Below, in pieces: positions 56,680 to 64,000 of a stretch of 64,000 nucleotides of DNA; within the stretch, counting starts at the first letter, position 1, and the number at the start of each line of letters is the position of its first letter. The stretch spans positions 186,001 through 250,000 of the forward strand of contig JANVFP010000050.1 of assembly GCA_027919835.1 (NCBI GenBank). Direction: 5' to 3'. A model generated the notes under the pieces. That model was given only the letters and a program-made list of their open reading frames with translations, had not been told where the DNA came from and did not search any database. This DNA is from Lentinula raphanica (Eukaryota; Basidiomycota; Agaricomycetes; Agaricales; Omphalotaceae). A program made the translations under genes and the position numbers.

Positions 56680-56846
56680 CTTACTGCCTTCCAAGGAAGT
56701 TCCATCGGAGGCTCATGCCAAGGGCTCCGCGCATCGTTGAAGCCTGCAAAGGCTTGAATCAGCTTGAATCCTGATGTGAGATCATGAAGACGTGACGTGG
56801 GCTTTCTCTTGGTCTTGGTCTTCGACCTCTTCCTTCGGACCTCCAC
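56680..56846 (-). CDS. small basic ORF upstream of GH16-like gene
   Basis: A short - strand frame (MEVRRKRSKTKTKRKPTSRL, then LIQAFAGFNDARSPWHEPPM) followed by a GTAAGT. Exon-like, but the downstream partner is unclear and no family is recognised. It could be the 5' exon of a separate, decayed gene. Confidence 0.3.
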
Positions 56847-56849
56847 TTA

Positions 56850-57671
56850 TCCCACGCATTAGCCAACCCAGGGAAGCGAAAGTCATGACTAAGCTTTATT
56901 AAGCGAGCATGACTCCCAGATGACTCCAAATCTTTGGCGACCCGAAAAATCTGACTTCAGTCAAGTTCAGATTCTCATCTTCCATCCGGCCTCCACCTTA
57001 TTTCCTAATCGCTGCAACCTCTGATATCGACAGACGCAAAAAAGACACACAAGACGAAGATACCCAAGCTGATTCTGATCAAGCCCAACTGGTAATGAAA
57101 TATTTGACCATGGATGGACCTTGCGATATCAGACTGCTATACCATACCGGTAAAGTCCTCTCTGATGATGATTCATTGGAAATGGCTGCGGGTATCCTTG
57201 ATGAGAGATTTCCATCGCCGGTGATTCAGTTGGAATGACACTCACAAGGATTGAGATCATACCGCTTGAACCTGATCAGCGCTGAGATCTGCGTAGGGAG
57301 GCTCCCTAGTGTCATCATTACTTCCAGGTTGGCTGATATTTGTCTAGCAAAATCTAGGATATACACAAGTGTGTACGGTCGTCGTACGTTGCTTGCGCTG
57401 ATATATTCGTCATCTAGCAACTACACCGTAGCTGGCATTTGGTTGAAAACTATGCAGAGAGCTTTTGCGCGCTGGATTTCATTGGTAGTGTCAGGTATGT
57501 TGTTTCTTTCCTTTTCAAGGGCCGTTTTTTGAACCGTCATGCACAGATTGGCTATCTTCTTAGGTCTTTTGACTGGAGGACCAGCTGCAATTTGGTTCGA
57601 TTCACTAGTATCATTATAGCCTCAGTAATCCTGAAAGGTATACCAGGTCTTCCTACATAAATCAGTCGTAT
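56850..57671. other. degraded region upstream of permease
   Basis: Contains a short exon-like + frame (57030-57237: SDIDRRKKDTQDEDTQADSD and more) ending in TGA. It may be the acidic N-terminus of the permease or of another gene. Otherwise stops in all frames. The permease N-terminal helices should lie here but are not readable. Confidence 0.35.
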
Positions 57672-59318
57672 TCATGATGTTCACCGCTGCGGTCCTTGTA
57701 GAAATCTGTTCTGCGTTGTCACTGAGTGGATCTATATACATCTGGGCAGCCAAAAGAGCTGGTCCTAAATATGCAAGATTCTTCGGTTTTATTGTCGCCT
57801 GGTGGGCTTGCACCGCTTGGATGACTTTCACTGCGAGCAACTGTTAGGTACGGTCAGAAACTTTCCTTCGAGCTTCGAGTATCAATCAACATCAACACAC
57901 AGCCTACTGCATACTACATAGTTTCCCAGCTCACAGTATGGGGGATCGACTTTCCAGGTGGACTGGATAGCAGCAATATCAAGTGGAGGGCTCTCGTGTG
58001 GGCTATCTCTGAAGTTTTGCTCGTTATATCCGTGACGATCAATTATTTGCCACCGAAGCTCTACTCTGGTGTTTTCAGATTCTCGGTCGCGTTGATCAAT
58101 GATCATGCTAGACTTCTTTCTATGCCTCATCTGGTTGCCTATCGGAGTTTCATATGGATTCAGAGATGCTCACGAGGTTTTCACTATGTCTTGTGAGAGC
58201 CATCTTAGATTTCCGTTGGTCAGATTTTGACAGTCTTCAAAGATAATGGGACTGGCGCAAGTGCAGGCTGGCACTGGTTCTATCGTTGTGAGTCCTTCAA
58301 GGATATTCATAAACTTCTATCATTCTCAGATAGTTTCTTGCACCATGCAGCTTGTTTACAGCTTTTACAGCTGGTACTATGATTGGTTTCGACGCATTGG
58401 GCCATATCGCTGAAGAAACCAAGCATGCTAGGTAAGGACCTTTTTTATCATCCCGTATGGGCATGCTCAACTATATTCATGACAGTTCTTGTTCTTGTTC
58501 TGCACTCCCGATTTTGATACACTATTTTCGTTGAACGCGACCCAACCTTTCGTCCAGATTTACGCCTTAGCTCTTGGTCGGGCTACCAGTATTTTCGTGA
58601 CTATAATCACGATCATAGGACTAATATCGGTATGTTCACTCCTCTGTCTATCGCTAGACCTCAGCTTGACATCAACATATTCAGAACACCAGCGTAGCTA
58701 TTGTGGCTGCATCACGACTATTGTTCGCGGTTGCTCGCGACGGTTTACTTCCACTATCTGGATACATCGGTAAAGTCACAGTTGTATGGCAGCCAAGAAA
58801 TGCTGTCACCGTGTTGTACATCTTCAGTGCCTCGATTCTGTGCACAATACTCTCCAGTTCTGTCGCTTTCACTTCACTCGTGTCTGCAGCCGGTGTGCCC
58901 ACTATCGCTGCTTACGGTCTCATTGCACTCCTACGCTTCACGATGACTCCCTTTCGTTCCTCTCGGTTCTTTCTCGGGCGCTTCGCATAGGTATTCTATG
59001 TGTGCGCATTTTTTTCCAACGGTCTTGTGTTTGCTGTGAGTATGTATATACCACAATCATGATGGAGTTGGGGAATATCGTTTTGACTGATCAGTTGACA
59101 TTGCAGGTCATGATTTCGCCGTTTTACTTTCCTATCGACGCTGGGACTTTCAACTTTGTGAGTGCAGAACTGACACAGAGTGAAGATGATCTGAACTTCG
59201 TACACAGGCTTGCATTCACAGGATACTGTGAAGCTTTTGTAAAAAGGTCCGATGAGTTATCGAGGAACATTTGAAAAAACCTGTGATAACTCGGAGGGGG
59301 CTCCGGAAATGGCTCCGG

Positions 59319-59549
59319 CATCAGCAAAACTGACCTGGTGCCTAGGCTGCCTAGAGATACCCCCCAAAACCTCAGCAGTTCAAAAACTTTGAATTTGCCT
59401 GAAAAAGCCTGAGCAAGCCTGAGTTTGCCTGGAAAAGCCTGGGCAAGCCTGAGTTTGCCTCAGATTTCTTTGGGCACCGGTGCTTTGGGAGAGCCTAGGT
59501 TTTGGGGGGTATCTCTGGGTTACCTAGGCCAAGGGTACTTTTCCTGATG
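59319..59549. mobile_element. CATCAGG-family MITE, 231 bp, with empty site on the other arm
   Basis: Ends CATCAGCAAAACTGACC and GGGTACTTTTCCTGATG; GG duplication at 59317-59318 and 59550-59551. The opposite foldback arm (61985-62005, reversed) shows the same sequence without the insert and with two fewer G, a natural empty-site control. Reverse-complement relative of the MITE at 4623-4846. Confidence 0.92.
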
Positions 59550-60446
59550 GGGGGGTGGTCATGCCTGTCACCACCTGTCACATGGGGCCTATATTTACTG
59601 TTTTGGGTAATTAATAATTATCCAGATATTAAATAAGCAGTACATTTTCAAAAAAACCCGAAAATTCATTAAAAATCTAAAAAATCCTAAAAAAGCCAGA
59701 TTAGGTCAGATCAGGGTATGTAAGCAAATGACCTCATAGGATCAAAAATGATGTAGGGTCAATATAGGTACTAAAAATAGCCCAAAAAATCACTAAAAAT
59801 GCAAAAAATATTTAGGGATGGTATAGAGCCTATTGCAGGTCCAGGCCCATCAACATTACCAAAAAAGGAAAAAATTGATCATGATGTCATCTTGTAGCAA
59901 AAAATCTGAAAAAAATCATAAAAATAGTTAAAAAATTCAGGGGTGCCTTGTTGGCCCTGAAAACGCAAAATAAAAAAAAATACGCAACAAGTGTAAAAAT
60001 TTTTATCACTCCAAATCATACCAAATCCACTATACAGTCAGAATATATGATGTATATGCTATTTTTAGCACCTCTAGCACCCTCGATCACTCAGAATAGC
60101 TTATATCACTTAAAAATCACACCAAACTGACAACATTGAGTAAATATGATGTACATGATATTTTTAGCATACCTAGTACCCTTGGACACTCAGAACAGTT
60201 TTTATTACTCAATATGTTCAGTACACTTGGTACTTATCACACCTAACATACTAAAATTTGGAACAGTAGTGATATGTATTATGTCTAACACAGTTGACAA
60301 TAAATACTCAAAATAGTGTTATCAGTCACTATACTTAACACACTTAACAGTCAAAAAGTCGGAACAATATTACTTGATATACATAACACACTCATTGTTA
60401 TACTATAACACACTTATAACAACGAGTTTTGGGCACTTATGGGCGC

Positions 60447-60650
60447 TTATTTGGTGTTTTTGAGTCGAAATTCATTAATAGCACACTCAATAATTTTTGT
60501 GTGGGCTCTATATTGTGTCAGGATGTTGGCTATATCATATTCCTCTAGATATAATTCAGAGAACTCGAAAATACAACCTGTGGGGCTAGCTATGCTATGA
60601 TCTTTTGTGATATAACACTGTTCTTTGTAAATGACAGTGCATACACCCAT
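60447..60650 (-). CDS. foldback conserved small frame, left arm
   Basis: 67-codon open frame (start GVCTVIYKEQCYIT, middle TGCIFEFSELYLEEYD, end INEFRLKNTK). The right-arm copy at 60929-61132 and the copies at 46.8 and 47.3 kb keep the same frame. No known domain and no signal peptide. Could be a real small gene of the element or a fossil. Confidence 0.4.
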   Translation of the reverse strand: MGVCTVIYKEQCYITKDHSIASPTGCIFEFSELYLEEYDIANILTQYRAHTKIIECAINEFRLKNTK

Positions 60651-60928
60651 GTTATGAAGTCAAACTGCTGCTGGGTCATGAAAAGAGTCATCCTACAACC
60701 TATTCTATGCTAACTCTATGTGATACAGCCAAGAGATCTGTAATGGGGGTCATTGAATATGACATCTATTGTTACATGTAAGTGTAGACATCTATGGTGT
60801 ACATGAAACATGTACATGTGTATCACAGTGTCCAACCTTTATGATAGCTATCTGAATCATGTACAGACACTGCCAGTAGACTGTAGGAGTGCTTTTCTCA
60901 TGCACTAGCATCAGTATACTTGCACTAC

Positions 60929-61132
60929 ATGGACATATGCATTGGCATTTACATAAAACACTATTATATCACACAAGATCACAGTATAGCTAGCCACACA
61001 GGTTGTATTTTCGAGTTCTCTGAATTATATCTAGAGGAATATGATATAGACAACATCCTGACACAATATAGAGCCCACACAAAAATTATTGAGTGTGCTA
61101 TTAATGAATTTCGACTCAAAAACACCAAATAA
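60929..61132 (+). CDS. foldback conserved small frame, right arm
   Basis: 67-codon open frame (MDICIGIYIKHYYITQDHSI, then TGCIFEFSELYLEEYD), the inverted counterpart of the left-arm frame. The C-terminal 40 residues are nearly identical, the N-terminal part diverged. An upstream in-frame ATG exists at 60920. The two copies point outward from the centre. Confidence 0.4.
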   Translation: MDICIGIYIKHYYITQDHSIASHTGCIFEFSELYLEEYDIDNILTQYRAHTKIIECAINEFRLKNTK

Positions 61133-62221
61133 GCGCCCAAAACTTGTTGTTATAAGTGTGTTATGTATATCAAGTAATATTGTTCCGACTTTTTGACTGT
61201 TAAGTGTGTTAAGTATAGTGACTGATAACACTATTTTGAGTATTTATTGTCAACTGTGTTAGACATAATACATATCACTACTGTTCCAAATTTTAGTATG
61301 TTAGGTGTGATAAGTACCAAGTGTACTGAACATATTGAGTAATAAAAACTGTTCTGAGTGTCCAAGGGTACTAGGTGTGCTAAAAATATCATGTACATCA
61401 TATTTACTCAATGTTGTCAGTTTGGTGTGATTTTTAAGTGATATAAGCTATTCTGAGTGATCGAGGGTGCTAGAGGTGCTAAAAATAGCATATACATCAT
61501 ATATTCTGACTGTATAGTGGATTTGGTATGATTTGGAGTGATAAAAATTTTTACACTTGTCGCGTATTTTTTTTTATTTTGCGTTTTCAGGGCCAACAAG
61601 GCACCCCTGAATTTTTTAACTATTTTTATGATTTTTTTCAGATTTTTTGCTACAAGATGACATCATGATCAATTTTTTCCTTTTTTGGTAATGTTGATGG
61701 GCCTGGACCTGCAATAGGCTCTATACCATCCCTAAATATTTTTTGCATTTTTAGTGATTTTTTGGGCTATTTTTAGTACCTATATTGACCCTACATCATT
61801 TTTGATCATATGAGGTCATTTGCTTACATACCCTGATCTGACCTAATCTGGCTTTTTTAGGATTTTTTAGATTTTTAATGAATTTTCGGGTTTTTTTGAA
61901 AATGTACTGCTTATTTAATATCTGGATAATTATTAATTACCCAAAACAGTAAATATAGGCCCCATGTGACAGGTGGTGACAGGCATGACCACCCCCCGGA
62001 GCCATTTCCGGAGCCCCCTCCGAGTTATCACAGGTTTTTTCAAATGTTCCTCGATAACTCATCGGACCTTTTTACAAAAGCTTCACAGTATCAGCTGTTG
62101 CATTATCTTTGGTTCTGTAACTATCTTCGGAATTGTTAGCTGGAGCATCGTCCCCGAGGAATAGTGGTTGCGGTGCGAGCAGGCCCTTAAACACCACAAA
62201 TGAAGAGTACTAGTAGTGCTT

Positions 62222-62536
62222 TCACTTCAAGTCAGGCAGTACTACGGGTTTGGTTACTTCACTCAGGAATTTATGCACTTGGAGTTCGACGTAGAAATTT
62301 TCCTTGTCAATTTTGGCCAGGAGATCCTGTCGACCAGTTTTTATGAGCTGGCCATCGCTCTCTACGAGGTGAACCTCAGAGAATGGTATCTTTTCGTTCT
62401 TGAGCTTGCGGAATTTGGAATAAGTGATAGCTGAGGCATGCATACGACGTGTAGCAAGAGCGCTGAGAGTGTTATACGATTGAAATTGGAGACCTGGTCT
62501 TCTAGCGACCAAGGTGAAGGCCGTGTATGAGGCCAT
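62222..62536 (-). pseudogene. mitochondrial translation initiation factor IF-3, truncated
   Basis: The N-terminus (MASYTAFTLVARRPGLQFQS..., Arg/Ser-rich, few acids) looks like a mitochondrial presequence. It is followed by the IF-3 N-terminal domain (NEKIPFSEVHLVESDGQL, then IKTGRQDLLAKIDKENFYVE). The frame ends after 104 codons at 62222, and the permease end lies at 62164, so the linker and the C-terminal 30S-binding domain are missing. A complete mitochondrial IF-3 is about twice as long. It is divergent from the peptidase gene starting at 62678, with a shared spacer of about 140 bp. Confidence 0.65.
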
Positions 62537-62677
62537 CTATGTTCTTCAATCAGGTTATGTGCAAACGAATAGACAGAAACATAAAAGTACCAATGATTTT
62601 GAGATGCAGACCGTTCCGTGGGATGATTTCGCGGGTACATTTGAGCGTCTACTGCCAGGTGCTTGAGTTTTACTCTT

Positions 62678-63570
62678 ATGTTCCATTTCCTCAGGAGCCG
62701 TGCTTCTCTCAATGTTTCTGTCCGGTGTTATGCCACAGAACTGCACAATGCTTCATTGAAACCATCTATCCACGGACAACCGCTTTTTGTTTCGCATCCC
62801 CATCTCAGTGCGTTTTGCATCTTGCAATTTCGAACTTTCCAATTTCGCTGAGACATCGTAAGGTAGTCAAACCAGAAACTCCCAGAATTAAAGCCCGATC
62901 ATATGAAGACAGGCGTTGAAAACTCATGGATCGTCTCCCAGATAACAGTGTGGTGGTCTCTTTGGTTGGAACCATTAAGTATATGAGTGGAAGTCCGTCA
63001 TGTTTTGTATGAGTGTTGTGACCTGAACTGAATTTCTTGATCAGGAATTTTGTGAGTTCGACTCAAGAAACTCTGTATGAATATCCAATGATCATATGCA
63101 CGTCAAGCTACAAATTCCGTCAAGCCTCTGACTTTTGGTACCTCACTGGATTCGAAGATACTGATTCCGCGCTCATATTAGGTGTGTAATGTAGAATTCC
63201 TATTCGACCTTGGATGGACTAACCTTTTTTTCAGACAATGCGTTTTACACATCCTGGATTGTCAGAGGCTGCTCTTGCTGCACATTTCGATTATCTTTGT
63301 CGCCTTTCGGAAGCACAGCGTCTTGCATATGTTGTGGCTAGATCTTTATGAATCCGACAACTTCACTCGGAGTGGAAGGTATATCATGCCTGAATCACAC
63401 CTGGCCGTTGCTGTTTGATACTCACTCAGTTTTTTCGTATCTTAGCTTGACGGTCAAGCCAGGACTTACGTCCCTCCTTCCCCAGCTTTTCCAAAGCATT
63501 TTCATGATCTCGGTGTTCGCATCGAAGTGAGGTCCATCCCATCTGTTGTCTACAAACTTTCTACTGCCGC
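62678..63570 (+). pseudogene. ICP55/XPNPEP3-type aminopeptidase, catalytic domain lost
   Basis: Mitochondrial intermediate-cleaving (Xaa-Pro type) aminopeptidase. Start at 62678: presequence MFHFLRSRASLNVSVRCYAT; GQPLFVSHPHL; intron ending ...GGTAG; KPETPRIKARSYEDRR; TGA where the family has Arg; LMDRLPDNSVVVSLVGTIKY; intron; ASDFWYLTGFEDTDSALIL; intron; MRFTHPGLSEAALAAHFDYL. The sequence then jumps to a C-terminal-like segment ARTYVPPSPAFPKHFHDLGV at about 63450. The metal-binding catalytic core expected between is absent, so a large internal deletion has occurred. Confidence 0.7.
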
Positions 63571-64000
63571 CGGACCAACGCTAGCTACGCCACAATCTGA
63601 GCGAGAATTGTGTTTTTTTCTGGGTAGCCCGAGTGCTGATACCTGAAGAATATCACCAAGCGATTCGCCCAGCTCTCGTGAAGTGGGATGGGGATATACA
63701 TAAAACGAAACTTTCTCACTGATTAGATGCAGACCTTACCTCGAAGTGTTAATCAACACAAATGCGATGTCATCCTCGACATACACATACTTGTTGGAAT
63801 GATTATTTACTTACTTACTTTTGGAATGAACAGGACTGGCAGCAGTCGATTAGACGAACAACTTGCTCTCATGCTCTCGCTCTCCATTCGGAACTCAAAC
63901 AGGTGGTTCGTAGTACGTACCCGACTACTGCTCTACGCCGCCCAGATAACCATCGAATCCAAACCAAAACCACAATCCATCGCAATGCGCGAAAAACAGC
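63571..64000. other. host-type sequence, no gene recognised
   Basis: CpG-containing sequence with short frames; a TTACTTACTTAC microsatellite at 63807-63821. Possibly part of the next gene, cut by the window end. Confidence 0.3.

Larger units (their letters stand above)
59222..62092. mobile_element. foldback element, 2871 bp, in permease exon
   Basis: Very long inverted arms: 59222 to about 60650 and about 60929 to 62092. Ends GATACTGTGAAGC...GCTTCACAGTATC, flanked by AG (59220-59221, 62093-62094). The outer arms are nearly identical while the inner 200 bp or so of each arm differ at roughly one base in eight. The left arm contains a MITE (59319-59549) absent from the right arm. It shares interior sequence with the element at 46.0-48.2 kb. 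No transposase. Class unknown; a 2-bp duplication is the best reading. Confidence 0.85.
57672..62164 (+). pseudogene. amino-acid permease (APC superfamily), split by foldback
   Basis: APC-type amino-acid/GABA permease. Readable pieces in order: FTAAVLVEICSALSLSGSIY; KYARFFGFIVAWWACTAWMT; a TAG at 57845-57847 where Gln is expected; intron 57848-57902; PTAYYIVSQLTVWGIDFPGG; NYLPPKLYSGVFRFSV; DFFLCLIWLPIGVSYGFRDA; ILFLFCTPDFDTLFSLNATQ; VAIVAASRLLFAVARDGLLP; AVTVLYIFSASILCTILSSS; VPTIAAYGLIALLRFTMTP; a TAG at 58988-58990; VMISPFYFPIDAGTFNF; intron 59158-59207; ACIHS, where the 2.87-kb foldback is inserted; SCCIIFGSVTIFGIVSWSIV and the stop at 62162-62164. Removing the foldback and one AG restores the last exon exactly. 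The early helices are missing. Confidence 0.85.

Noticed and set aside
61973..62164. 63-codon ORF starting in the foldback arm as a separate gene
   Set aside because: Only its last part is coding, as the final exon of the permease; the start lies in transposon sequence.
62527..62919. 130-codon plus-strand ORF at the start of the peptidase gene
   Set aside because: The peptidase presequence and FVSHPHL motif are in another frame starting at 62678; the longer ORF has no family match.

Overview
The window looks like nuclear DNA of a mushroom-forming basidiomycete (Agaricomycetes). Introns are short (about 48-60 bp, GT...AG). The housekeeping genes are fungal: ornithine decarboxylase, a NIPA-type Mg2+ transporter, a REX1-type RNA exonuclease and tRNA-Val(AAC). 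The transposase families and the NACHT-ankyrin gene are typical of basidiomycetes. Every assignment comes from reading motifs and reading frames in this sequence; no database search was possible.

Layout. 0.4-11.1 kb is a nest of decayed transposons: a Ty3/gypsy element on + (gag knuckle, protease, RT, RNase H, integrase, chromodomain) broken by a truncated hAT element and a 224-bp MITE, then a long LTR-like repeat and a second gypsy gag on -. 12.2-17.9 kb is a healthy host island on -: ornithine decarboxylase and the Mg2+ transporter. 17.9-23.4 kb is an apparently intact LINE with the domain order endonuclease, RNase H, reverse transcriptase. 23.5-25.8 kb holds tRNA-Val and the exonuclease, both on -. 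26.5-29.6 kb is an eight-exon NACHT-ankyrin (NLR-like) gene with one frameshift, in strongly CpG-depleted DNA. 30.3-45.9 kb is a second transposon nest, with elements defined by their termini: a CATCAGG-ended element holding a complete 3.93-kb pogo-like transposon (TA duplication); a 1.80-kb hAT-like element with a perfect 8-bp duplication; a 4.69-kb element with CAGTC termini and a DDE transposase, itself split by a MITE and by the LTR-like repeat; and a 388-bp LTR. 46.0-48.2 kb is a truncated foldback element. 48.3-64 kb carries host-type genes in decay: two tandem RING genes, a GH16-like gene, an amino-acid permease, mitochondrial IF-3 and an ICP55-like aminopeptidase. Transposons have cut two of these open reading frames.

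Several insertions can be read as events: host or element frames resume exactly when the insert and its target duplication are removed. The main novelty candidates are (i) an orphan CATCAGG/CTGATG TIR family with 2-bp duplications of any sequence (AA, CA, GG, TA, TT) and no transposase of its own here; (ii) a 2.87-kb foldback element whose arms carry a conserved 67-codon frame, related to the 46-kb element; (iii) a pogo-like element with a convergent coiled-coil accessory gene; (iv) a LINE with RNase H ahead of RT. Many stops in degraded frames are TGA where CGA is expected, which suggests CpG-directed mutation.
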